From the NCBI RefSeq assembly GCF_016545825.1, contig NC_052619.1:6463501-6527500 (forward strand): 64,000 nucleotides of DNA, written 5' to 3'. Numbering within the stretch: position 1 is the first letter of the stretch; each line of letters begins with the position of its first letter. The translations under genes were made by a program, and so were the position numbers. Shown here piece by piece: positions 1-10,900 of the stretch. The notes under the pieces were generated by a model that saw only the letters and a list, made by a program, of their open reading frames with translations, made no database searches and was not told the origin of the DNA. The DNA is from Eucalyptus grandis. Taxonomy: Eukaryota; Streptophyta; Magnoliopsida; Myrtales; Myrtaceae.

Positions 1-2092
1 TCTTTATGATTCTGATTTCTGTCCCAGGAGGAGTGCTTATAATGCCGAAAGCAATGGCCAGCCTTTCACTGTGGTGTTGCAACAGTTGTTTTTTCTGCTC
101 CTCCTCAACGTCATGTAGCACTTCACTTGTGTTGGGCTTATACCCATCTTTTTCCATTTGCTCTAAAAGAACTTCAAGAGCTTCATTTATTTTGTTATAG
201 TAGGGATGAGATGTGTCTCCTGACAAAAAGGCATGGGCTCTGTTTCTCACTTCAATCCAGCTGCAAGCTGGTTTCTTTCTGAGGCCCCTTTCCTTCATAG
301 AAACTTTCCACTTTGCGGCCTCTTTCCATCTCCGGGCAGCGGAATATATATTTGACATTTGAACGTAAGTTCCAATACTCTCAGGATCGACTTGAAGGAT
401 TCTCTCAGCAACCTTTTCAGCTAACTCAACATTCTTGTGGACTCTACAAGCAGTCATTAAAGGGGACCATAAGCTGCTTGGTGGTTCTGAAGGCATGCTG
501 CAGATAAAATCATAAGCTTCTTCCAACCGACCTGCTCGACCAAGAAGGTCAGCGATGGCAGCATAATGTTCTAACCCTGGATTAATTTTGAATTCTTGAG
601 TCATACAGTTGAAGTACTTCCATGCTTCATCCACAAGACCTGCGTGACTACAAGCTGTCAATACGGCAATAAATGATACATAGGTAGGCTTAACTCCCTC
701 CATTTGCATTTTCTCAAACAATGCGATGGCATCAAGTGCGTGCCCATGTAAAGCACATCCCATAACAATGGCAGTCCATGAAACTATGTCGTGTAGCTCC
801 ATATTTCTGAAAATCCACTTAGCCTTCTCAATTTTCCCACACTTGGCATACATATCTACAAGAGAGCTGGCTATGTACACATTATAATCAAATCTGGCTC
901 TTATGATATATCCATGGAGCTGCTTTCCCAGATGTAATGAGGTCAAGTGAGAGCACGCAGGAATGATACTCGAAAAGGAAATAGGACCAGGCTTCACATC
1001 GTCCTTAAGCATTAAGCGGAAGAATTTGAGGCCTTCATCAAACATGCCGTTCTGCAAGCAGGCCCCGATGATGGAATTCCAAGAAATGCCATCACGTTGA
1101 GGCAACAGGTGGAACACACGATACGAATCCGCGACGCAAGCACACTTTGCATACATGTCTATCAAGGTACTACCAATAAACAAGTTCGAACCGAACCCAT
1201 TCCTCACAGCATATCCATGGATCTCCTTTCCTTTACGAACATCTACATGCTCCGCAAATATCGGAAGAACAGTGGACAGAGTAAAGGAGTCGGGTCTCAA
1301 ATTAGCATTTCCCATCTCCCTAACCATCGCCAGAGCTTCTCCATACATTCCACTCTGCACATTCCCAGCAATGACCGTATTCCAGGAAACAACATCCCTC
1401 TGAGGCATCATATCAAACACTTTTCTCACACTGTCCCTCTGACCACACATTTCCCTCCAGATTCCCAGCGAACCCATTTCATTTTGCCCCGATGAATTCA
1501 AGCGATACAACACATCGGGTCCACCCATCTGTCTAGCTACATTGCCACAGTTCATCCGTTGCGACATTTCGTCGAGCACTTCGTGCGCAACACCTCTAGT
1601 TTCAACATCCCCACCCAAACTCCGGAACTTGGCATACATATTCATGAGCGCATTGCCCGTGTACAGGTCGCCGTCGACGCCGACCCGCACGGCGCACCCG
1701 TGGACCGCCTCCCCGAGCCTCACGTCCATCAGGAAGGCGCACGACTTGAGGACGGAGGGGAAGACGTTGCGGTCGGGGCGCCTGCCGAGGGCGCGCATGG
1801 TGGAGAAGGAGGCGAGGGCGTCGGCGGCGAGGCCATGGGAGGCGTAGCAGCGGATGACGGACTTCCAGGCGGCGGGCGGGGCGGGGGAGGGGAGGGCGCG
1901 GAAGACGAGGAGGGAGTCGCGGAGGAGGCCGAGGTCGGCGTAGACGGAGAGGACGAAGGAGAGGGAGGCGGCGGAGAGGCCGTGGCGCTTGAGGATCTGG
2001 GCGTGGAGCTGCCGGGCGCGGGGCTTCGTGGCGATGGCGCGGGGGTTGTCGAGCGCGGCCTTGAGGACCGCAACGCTCGGGAGCGTTGCCAT
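1..2092 (-). CDS. DYW-class pentatricopeptide repeat protein (At3g23330-like), 3' end outside window
   Basis: Read on the minus strand from the ATG at 2092-2090, one uninterrupted frame of 697 codons runs off the left edge, with no intron or stop. The protein starts MATLPSVAVLKAAL and has a chain of P/L/S-type PPR motifs, with signatures such as VVSWNTVIAG, GKEIHGYAVR, LIDMYAKC, VSWTAIVMG and VLTACSHAGLVDEA. An E domain follows (GLRKKPACSWIEV). The DYW deaminase domain begins just before the edge (LHDVEEEQKKQLLQHHSERLAIAFGI). PLS-DYW proteins usually bind organellar RNA and act in C-to-U editing; the compartment and target cannot be read here. Wording matches my memory of Arabidopsis At3g23330 closely, including the divergent stretch between the second and third repeats. 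The first ~150 codons are far more GC-rich than the rest. Confidence 0.95.
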   Translation of the reverse strand, partial: MATLPSVAVLKAALDNPRAIATKPRARQLHAQILKRHGLSAASLSFVLSVYADLGLLRDSLLVFRALPSPAPPAAWKSVIRCYASHGLAADALASFSTMRALGRRPDRNVFPSVLKSCAFLMDVRLGEAVHGCAVRVGVDGDLYTGNALMNMYAKFRSLGGDVETRGVAHEVLDEMSQRMNCGNVARQMGGPDVLYRLNSSGQNEMGSLGIWREMCGQRDSVRKVFDMMPQRDVVSWNTVIAGNVQSGMYGEALAMVREMGNANLRPDSFTLSTVLPIFAEHVDVRKGKEIHGYAVRNGFGSNLFIGSTLIDMYAKCACVADSYRVFHLLPQRDGISWNSIIGACLQNGMFDEGLKFFRLMLKDDVKPGPISFSSIIPACSHLTSLHLGKQLHGYIIRARFDYNVYIASSLVDMYAKCGKIEKAKWIFRNMELHDIVSWTAIVMGCALHGHALDAIALFEKMQMEGVKPTYVSFIAVLTACSHAGLVDEAWKYFNCMTQEFKINPGLEHYAAIADLLGRAGRLEEAYDFICSMPSEPPSSLWSPLMTACRVHKNVELAEKVAERILQVDPESIGTYVQMSNIYSAARRWKEAAKWKVSMKERGLRKKPACSWIEVRNRAHAFLSGDTSHPYYNKINEALEVLLEQMEKDGYKPNTSEVLHDVEEEQKKQLLQHHSERLAIAFGIISTPPGTEIRIIK

Positions 2093-2137
2093 GGCCTGGC
2101 CTGGTCGAAAAGAAGTTAGGAGTGACCTGGTTCCAAG

Positions 2138-2144
2138 TTTTATA
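2138..2144 (-). promoter_or_regulatory. possible TATA box of the PPR gene
   Basis: On the minus strand this reads TATAAAA, about 46 bp upstream of the PPR start codon. That spacing would leave a very short leader, so it is only a candidate. Confidence 0.3.
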
Positions 2145-2908
2145 CGTCTTCTACTTGGAATCTGGAACTATTCATGGGAATAAATTCATCAATTTAAACC
2201 TATTATGGATACCCTAGAATCTAGAATCTTGAACCTATCATGTTATATGGCCTTAAAACCCAGAATCTTGAACTTATCATGTTATAGGTTTCGAGATCTA
2301 TTTCAAGTTGGCCATAATTTATATTTAAACGCAAGAAAAATATTAAACATTAATAAAGCAGGAGTCTCGGCCATGAAATAAGTGCTCAAACTATTTGTTT
2401 CAGATTATATATTCACCATTAAATATCAAGGAATATTGCAGGATTGCATGAAGACAGACTATGAAAGACATAAAAACTTGTTTCAAACTCTAGATTACAA
2501 GTTCCAAGTTCCAAATTCCAAATTTCATCAACCTAGAATCTATAACCTACCCGTCTAAACAAGTTCCTCAATTTTAGAACTTGAAACTTATTCTATATAT
2601 CTTGAAACTTGGAATCAGACAAGTTCCTATCGATCCGGTTCTCAAATTCCACGTTTTACCTCGGAACCATGCTCATTTCTCAATATCTCTGAATGTAAAA
2701 CATTTAAAGGGTAGAGTTAGGTACAAAACTTGATAAATTTACTGCTTCACTATGAAATTTGTGGAAAAAATCCGGGTTGAACTGCGTATATTCATATTAG
2801 AGATTGCCTCCCTTTTAGCCATTTATTTGCATATTCAACATCCTATTGAAAATAGTAGGAGGGATTTCAGTTTGTTTGATTCATGCTTCTTTGCAGTCGT
2901 AAGATCAG
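2145..2908. repeat. AT-rich intergenic DNA with short direct repeats
   Basis: No gene is visible. A 25-bp motif occurs twice at 2223-2247 and 2262-2286 with one or two mismatches (core AGAATCTTGAAC then TATCATGTTATA). Around 2480-2620 there are many variants of GTTCCAAGTTCC and GAACTTGGAA. This looks like decayed transposon-derived sequence; I cannot name the family. Confidence 0.4.
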
Positions 2909-3237
2909 GGAAATTGTGCAATTAGTCCTAAACATATTGTTTTGATGTCAATTCGATTTTAAATTCTTTAATTTTGCTAATTAAAACCTACAAATTTGCG
3001 TAAAATTCCTATATAATCATTCCGGCCAATTTTCTTTGGAAAATTACTAAAATTGCGATTGCCCCATATGACAGCTAGTGATAACTAGATCGCTACATCA
3101 ACGATTCTCGGCAAAAATTGGCTGAAAGTGTTACATGGAATTTTGTGCAAATACTTACGTCTAAATTGGCAAAATTATAAAGTTTAGAAATGAATTAACA
3201 TCCGTATAATAGGTTTAGGACTAATTGGATAATTTTT
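2909..3237. mobile_element. short MITE, family 1 (internally deleted relative of the 24.6 kb element)
   Basis: The ends form an inverted repeat. The left end reads AAATTGTGCAATTAGTCC and the right end, reverse-complemented, reads AAATTATCCAATTAGTCC, both followed by TAAAC(A/C)TATT. The inside keeps family-1 phrases (CCGGCCAATTTTC on the left, its inverse CAAAAATTGGCTGA on the right, and a run resembling the degenerate ATATGACAGC spacer). It lacks the GC-richer centre of the larger copies. No clean target-site duplication was found. It has no coding capacity. Confidence 0.55.
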
Positions 3238-4162
3238 TCTTGTATGGTCAGTGGTTAAATAATGGAATGGGGATTTGACAATAGGAAGCAAAAAAAGAAA
3301 AGGACAGTATGTAAATAATGTGGAGTGAGGTATGGAGAGCATTAACTATATGTGAAAAGGTCAAGTAAGTTCTTGAATTTAGGATTTTGATTCATTAATT
3401 TTCTCGGTTGACCAACTTTTTTAATTTGCTAGGAATTTAAAGACCCTTAAAAAAAGTAGATGTAGAAATTATAACCGAAAAATTTGTTCTAATTAATGAC
3501 AATTAATCCTCCACCAGAAACTATTGAAAACTCAGCCATGTCTTAGGTGGCTATTATAAAAGCTGGAGAAATGCAGGACTTTTTCCAAAGGCAAATACGA
3601 AGATGAGAGGTATGATCCCTAAAAAAGTTGGCATTTTTCAAACATTTTTTGAGCATTGGATTTTAATTTCAGTACTATACATGTACAAAAATGCTATCTG
3701 TAGGTTAATATGGAAAATGAAGCTGTCAGATCCCTAAAAAGGTAAAATTCCTCGTTCCTTTATAAGTTAGCATAAATACTGGTAGGGATTAATATTGGAC
3801 AATCTTAGAAAGGTGAAATTAGACAGAGAATGCATAACCAGGGTCCTAAGCAGACCCCCATAAAGAACTTTCTCACATCAGAAGGAAGAGTACAGAAAAT
3901 GACAGTCAGAATTTGAATTGTCGACCTGATACATTCAAAGCTTACATGTAACTGCCAAACAACATCATAAACACCCAAAAACACTCTATTGACTTCAGAC
4001 CAGACTGATATCTCCTTCCGGGTCTTCCAAACTCACTTTCTACATTCCCAATTTGCCATCTTCTTCAAGACCTCCCTCTCCCATTGTCATTTATCCTTTT
4101 CCTTTCTGCAGGTTTCAAGGTCTGTATGGGTATTATTTAGAGTCTCCAGAAAAAAAGGGATC
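3238..4162. other. intergenic DNA upstream of the PP2C-like gene
   Basis: AT-rich sequence with no supported gene. 3358-3450 resembles a fragment of another dispersed repeat also seen near 7110-7220 (phrases of the type TTCTTGAA...TTAATTTTC). The last ~200 bp should hold the promoter and 5' leader of the PP2C-like gene, but no convincing TATA box stands out. Confidence 0.4.
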
Positions 4163-6541
4163 ATGAGGCTTCTTGATTTTCACCTGAAGCTCAAGGTAAA
4201 CCCATCTCTGTGTGAGTGTGTGTGGTGGTTGGCATCATTCTTTTTGATTCAAGACTGTTTTTATGAGAACCTTTAGCCTTTTCATCTGAAAGATTTTTCA
4301 CTTTCTGTGTTCATGTTGAAGCAACTGGGAAAAAAAAAGCCGAAAAGAAAATAGACTTGCTAGATTTACTGTGCAAAAATTGTCAGAAGATCAAAGTTAA
4401 AAACTTGTATATCATGAAGAGATGTTCTAATTTAGTAATCTGGATATTCAACTTCCCAAGTGAGCAAGATTTAGCATAGGTAACGCAACTTTTTTTAGGA
4501 AAATGAATTGGAAAATTCTGGCAAAAAAATTGATAATTGAATTTGGACGATTGTCCCCACAGAGCTGAATGAGCATATTACATTGTGATCGATTCAGGCA
4601 TGTCGAATTCCACGCTTTCTGACTGGAAACATCGGAAGCAAGAAGAAGAAATTTCAGGCGGGAAGGAAGCCTGCATGGATGATGCAACTATCACATGGCC
4701 ATTTCGTTCATGAAAATAAGGATGGTTCAGACTCGGACTTGGTTGTGATCCAAAGAGAGCAAATTCAAGAGCTCGAGCTGTGGCTCTTTGGGGTTTTCGA
4801 TGCTCAAGTAGGAGACAGGGTCACCAAGTACTTGCAGTCACATTTGTTTGACAGAAAGCTAGATGAGGTACTCATAGAGAGCAGCTTTGTGACTATAAAG
4901 ATTTAGTTTTTAATTAAATTGCCCTTAAAATCAAGCTTGTGTCTGCAAAATCTGTTCACTTAAGCATCAGATTTTCGATTTAAAAAGCCTTAAAATTTTG
5001 TGATATGTCATCCAGGTTCTGATTCTCAAGGTTGGTGGCAGTAAATAGAAATCTAATTTATGGGTAACTGAGATTGTTTCACTTTTTTGCCCTTTCAAGC
5101 ATTTCTATAGTTTCACAATCTAGTAATTCGTCTTTTTTGGGCCAATTTCACAATGTAGTAATTCAATGGTGGTGATCCTATATGAAATATCTTGATAACA
5201 TCATTCTTATTTAGTTTTCCCTGCTAAGTATGAAAAGACACGGTTGCCATTGTGACGTTATAGGCTAGTTTTCATATTATCGTGGCAGTCACAGATAGTG
5301 GGGAAGACCAAAGAGATGACGAGAAAAGCCTACCTCAGCGCTAGGGCTAAGATAAGGGTGAGCAAGAAGAAGACGGACGAGGAGGCTGTAACGAAAGTGG
5401 GTTCGGCGCTGGTGACGGTCGTGAATGGAGAAAAGCTTGTGATAGGTAACATGGGTGACTACAGAGTAGTTGTTTGCAGAAATGGTGTGGCCAAGCAGAC
5501 CGCAAGCAAGCACCAGCAGTCAGCCAAAAGGCATTGGACCCAAAGAATCATCCCAGGTAAACGGCAGTCTTTTATCAATTGTTAGGCGAGTATACGCCTC
5601 GCCATTCATCAAAACGCGATTGCCTCTATGTAATATATAATTGTTCGAGGCCGTAAGTTCCCACATATGTGCTGGTAAGAGAGAGACGAGAGATTGCATT
5701 TTGGTGAAATTAAGTGGCGGCTTCTCAGTTCGAATATCTACACCTGTTTCCTTGTTTGTAAAGTGTTTCTGAACCAGTTATTGATGCATATTCAGTATCA
5801 CAAACTGTTAGATTGAATCTTGTCTGTAGTAAACAACAGTCTTTTGAAGGAGGGTGAGATTATGTTATGAACATGGTTTCGTGCGGTTCGAAGAAAGAAA
5901 AGGGAATGCTGGTGTGATTTAACTCGCATCCTAATGTTCGATAATTTTTCCTCGGTTCATGTCGGGCGACATGATGAGGCCTCTGTACTCTGTAGGTCGA
6001 ATGTTCACATGGAAATCTAACAGGAAAGACGCCTCGAATCAGTCTAAAAGCTCCAATCTCGCGATTGGCGTCGAGAGGATCGACACAAACACCGAATTCA
6101 TCATACTGGCAAGCTCTGGCATATGGGAGGTAAGGTCCTCGAATAAAATGTCGATACCCTCACCTTTTTTGTGTTCTTTATCAGCAAGAATAATGGAATA
6201 AGCTTCTATTTTGTATTGCCATTCGCTATGCCGAAAGTTATCATTTGCAACGCTCTAGTCATTTTCTTCTTCCTCCTTAGCGGCGGTCAGAAGGCCTTCC
6301 ACTCTCAACCTTGACAGAAAGGGTCTCTGTCTTGCAATGAATTGATCTTCCGTCCTGCTTTCGCAGGCTTGCTCACATATCTCTCGTTTTTCTCTAGGTG
6401 ATGAATAATCAAGAAGCTGTGAATCTGGTCAGGCACATGGAGAGCCCACAAGAAGCATCCGAGTGTCTGGCAAAGGAGGCCCTGACCAGGATGAGCAAAG
6501 GCAGCATTTCTTGCCTGGTGGTTCGCTTCGAAGACCTGTAA
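4163..6541 (+). CDS. PP2C-like protein, probably a pseudophosphatase (At3g23360-like), 5 exons
   Basis: Exons 4163-4195, 4598-4867, 5295-5556, 5996-6129 and 6398-6541 join in frame with GT-AG borders to give 280 residues starting MRLLDFHLKLK. The fold signatures are PP2C: LELWLFGVFDAQVGD (about residues 71-85), VNGEKLVIGNMGDYRVVV (144-161), NTEFIILASSGIWEVM (220-235) and an ending SISCLVVRFEDL. Catalytic residues are altered. DGHGG is DAQVG. The DG of motif 8 is SG (229-230). The DN near the end is KG. No glutamate-aspartate pair is present in the short N-terminal region. Three of the four usual metal-binding acids are therefore missing, so phosphatase activity is unlikely. The intact frame over five exons argues against a dead pseudogene. 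It closely recalls Arabidopsis 'PP2C-like protein 44', also degenerate. Start chosen as the first ATG of a short exon matching that family's N-terminus. Confidence 0.88.
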
Positions 6542-7947
6542 AATTTTGTCAAATCCCAATTGAAGATGATTCCGATTATATGATTAACTCCTTGACGACG
6601 TGAGAAGTGAACTCGTTTCAGAGTAAATTTTCAGGCCGATTATTGTTTCAACCTCTACCATCATGTAGATACAGACGGAAGGCAAAGAGCAATAATGGTT
6701 AGCTGGACGCAGCTATGGTACAAAATGAGTTTGATATCGATACTCCTGGGGAGAACTCATCAGCATATTGGGAAACCATTTCATGCCCATATCGGCTTTT
6801 CTTATGTACATCTGGTTCTTTCGATTGATATCGGTTTCTAATCATGGCTACTGCTTTCCCTAAATGAGATAAACCATTGAAGATGATGCAGTCATATATG
6901 TACAAACTAATTAAGGTTGTGCGTACTAATGCGGAACGAATTAAGTGATGTGGTCGATCTGATGCAAAAGTTGAGTAATGGGATGGGCAATATGTCCTTT
7001 TACCGCATTTGTCTCTTGGTCTTCTAATGCTTCTATCTCTCAATATAATAAATAAATAAATAAATAAATAAAAAATCTTCATTGCTGTAGAATAAGACAC
7101 ACAAATTTAGATTAAAATTGAGAAAAAGGCACCAGAGGTTCTTGAACTTTTCCAAATTAGTTAATGAACTTTTTTTTTAATTGGATCCCTAAATTATAAG
7201 CTCTTTTTTTTCCGAGTTGCTACTCCTGTAAATAATTATAGACAAATGGATAACACTCTACGAGGTATTTTAGAATTACAAAAAAGATTTAGAACCAATT
7301 AAACCTTGCAGAGAAACCCTTAGGTCTCCAACAATTATTCCAATAATTACATATCCGGGATCAAGCAACCTCAGTGATCGAAAACCGGGGCCAGACATCC
7401 CCTGGCCAGTTTGCACAACCCTAGGCCAGATCTGGCTCATACGATGATCTTCAGATCTCTTCGTCTGCATCAACTCATCTTCATATTATGTTGGTTTCAT
7501 TTTATAAGTTCATTCTTTTTTTATTTCCATGCCAACATATATACCATTCTCAGGTAACAATCTTACTTTTTCGCTCTTTTACTTTGTATACCAAATCACA
7601 CCGTTATCTTTACAGAATAACGGTACATAGCCTTTCAGATCCATTACTTTGTACGGCGAAGGACGTTTAAGCTTTTAGACCATAAATTTGTTCCGGGACA
7701 GTTAATAATTACTGAGTAAAAAGATTTGAATATCATAGCTCAAACTGAACCAGTGACATATGAAGTGAAACCTGCATGAAAGATGGACACATGAAAACGA
7801 CCAAACATACGTGAAAAGACACAGCCAACTATATCCATTTTGGATAAGAAAACAGTCAAGTGAATCACACAAATGTAAGACCTCACAAGTGATTTTTACA
7901 GATGTGAAGACGAATACACTGCTTCCTCACCTTCAAACTAAATCTTC
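6542..7947. other. intergenic DNA between convergent 3' ends
   Basis: This holds the 3' flank of the PP2C-like gene and the 3' flank of the CIP7-related gene, which run toward each other. A short AAAT microsatellite lies at about 7046-7072. 7110-7320 resembles decayed dispersed-repeat sequence. No gene is supported. Confidence 0.45.
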
Positions 7948-10900
7948 TTATGCTGTAACCTTCTTTTCACTGTTCTTGCTACGGAATGGCGACAGTAAGG
8001 AGAAAGGACGAGAAGCTGTAGACAAATCGATAGAATTCTTGATGTCAGCACAATTTGATCTCTTTCAAGAAACGAGAAACATAACTGAAGTTCATTGCCG
8101 GATATGCTTACATTTTTTTGGAGCGTTGACCGCAGTAGGTGTTTCATCTTGCGAAATGAGATTTTTCAGTGTAGAGACTGACCAGGGCAAAGAAGAAAAG
8201 CAAAAACGGATGGTTAGCTTCAAAGAATCATGCTGAGTGCTTACTAAAAAGTACTGATTCCAGATTAGCAACTCCACCAGACAAAACTTGAAAATTAGCT
8301 AGTGCCATAGCAACTCTCCTACAAAATAATTTATAATAGCCAAACCATTAAAGCTTCTAGCTAGGTCAGTGAAAGCTGGCACTCCAACTCATTCAGTTGA
8401 TGCAATAGTGGCAGCCAGCAACATTATCTATTACAACTGTGATCAGGATGACTCAGATTATGGCCTTATTTACACAATGCCTGCTAAAACCAGAATACAA
8501 TTGTTCAATACTTCAAGTCCAGCGTAATTACATCGTCAGCTTACGACACATTCATATCCCAACAGTCTCAGAGACTTGCTTGCTAAAGAATGGTTGCCAC
8601 CTTCTAGGCTGGAAAAGTGTATATGATTCTACAATGGAAAGCATTTGCCTTTCACTTACCTTTTCTTTTCCCATCACTGTGCCAACATGGCTTTACATTT
8701 CTTTAGCCAATGAGTAGACAAATATGAGACAAAACTAACAGTTGTCATAATCACAGATCAGCAATTCAAGTCCTCCAAACCATGCTAAACTCACAATTTG
8801 GCTACACAAATATGCACACAAGATGACTTCGATTATATGAATAATGCCCACTCAGTATTGATGAAGTTACCTTCAATGGAAGGAGCCGAATGAGTTGCAT
8901 GATCATCTGCATCAGATTCACTAACACTGCAAATATCAGCTTCGTTAACACCACTCGTAGTTGAACTACTACCTTTCCTACCAAATTTCAACAGCCGTCT
9001 AAACCCTTTGGTTGATTCCTTAGATTGTTTGTCCACTGTCTCAGGCATCTTCTCTATTTTGAGGATGTCTGTATCAGAAATAGGGAATTTAATACTCTCT
9101 GGACAGACAGTCTTAAATTCGCAGGATGTTGGGAGTGCTTTGCCATATTCCGTGTTTCCCATACACGGATCTTCCAGAGAAGACACCCGAGCATAAGGGG
9201 CTTGATATGGTTTTTCAGCACTACTAAGGCTCGAAGAGTTTACTGATGCCTCTCCATTGCATGTTGTAACCTGAAAAGAGAAAAGGACAAGGATATTCTT
9301 TTTATTTGTCCGAAAAAAGAGCATCTTTGATGACCTTCACTCTCCTCGCCATGGCAAGTATGTGATCACATCCACAGCCAGCACATGGAAATTCTTTTTT
9401 TTTTTTACCAAATATTTACCTTATGGTTACTGATTTCGTCATGCACTTCATTGTTCTTCTGATTAGGTCCATTGGTGCCGGCTAGTGCAATTGGTCGATG
9501 TAAAGCAACATCATTTGTTACAACCTCTGGCTTATCTCCTAATTTACCACTATTGTTATCTTCCTTAAGCAACTGCACTTTTTCCTGGGAAGCTTGCAAC
9601 ATGGTAGTGGCAGGCTTCTCAGGTTCCAGCATAACGACAGTCTTTTCAATAATGGGGTTGTCATCGCCCTCACTCTGATGTGAAAAAGGATCATTGCCAT
9701 TGTTTAGTTGAGCACCTTTAGAAGACATCGATTTGTTCTCGTTTGTTGCCTGAGCTGCTGTGTCTTTTGGGGCTGATTTGCTTCCAGAATTATCAGCCGA
9801 TTTTGGTGTTCTTATTTTCAATTCTGGAAGAGTAGCAGCCTTGCTTTTATCAAGACTCATGATTGCAGATATGTTTTTGCTGTCAGTTCCATCGGACACC
9901 TTTTGTCTAGATAATTCTGTGCTTCGCTGCTTCACTGAAGAAACATTGTGGCTGCTAGTCATTTTAGGTTCCGACAGTCTTCTGATTCTGGCCATGGAAA
10001 CCTTCGTCTCTGGTGTGACACTGGCATTCTCTTTTATTTCTTCAGGTAAAGATGAAACTGAGCGACTTAGCCTATTCCCAGCTGAGGTATTGGCAGCACT
10101 CAATCTGGTTGTCTTCGAAGTTTTATGAGAGTCACTGGAACCGACAGATAGAGTCCTGACAGAGGACCTCTGTAGAGGAGAGGAAGAACCTGGTTCCGCA
10201 TCGCTGAACTTTGACCCTTTATGAGAGCCAGGGGAAAGTTTTGTTGGTAGTTGTTTTCTTGTTTGCTGTGATGCAAGAGCAGGCTGAGCAGGAATAGAAC
10301 CGCTCCTCGCAGCAATCCTCTTTTTTCTTTCTAGCTTCAAAGCCTCCAGCCTTTTTATCTGTTCCTCCTCCTGATTAAGACTCAGAAGAGCCAAAAACAG
10401 TAATCAGTCTCAGTAAAACACACCTGAAATGATGGTTTTCAGGTCATGCCCAAGGATAGAAGGCACAGAGGAACTAGAGTGAGAACAACAGACAAGTGGA
10501 CATGCTTATTCTTATTTTTATTTTGCTATTTATGCCTAACTACTATTTAATTACAGTGAAGAGCCGAAAAAATAAGTACCTTTTCCTTCTTCAATTTCTG
10601 CAGATCAGCTTTATAGGATCTTAGTCTTTCTGCGCGTGCTTTGGCTTCCTCCAAGGGACTTAGTTTTGAAGGCTTCCCTTTTCTTATTGGTCCAACATTC
10701 TTCTTCTTGTCTAATGCATCTCGGGAAAGTTTAGACTTCTGGTCCTTATCTGGCTTCTTAGAGGCCTGTTTACCTCCTTCCTTCTCACTCTGATCCTGGC
10801 TAAAATTTTCTTGTTTCTGAGCCTGCATCTCATAATCTAGAGCGGGGTCATAACCAATCGATGCTCTCTCTGTCCCACGTTCTGGCATCAAGCTCGTATA

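Noticed and set aside
1559..2119. 186-codon plus-strand frame, rich in Gly/Glu
   Set aside because: Antisense shadow of the GC-rich 5' end of the PPR gene.
6699..7100. 133-codon minus-strand frame near 7 kb
   Set aside because: No domain, includes the AAAT microsatellite, and lies in the 3' flank between two convergent genes.
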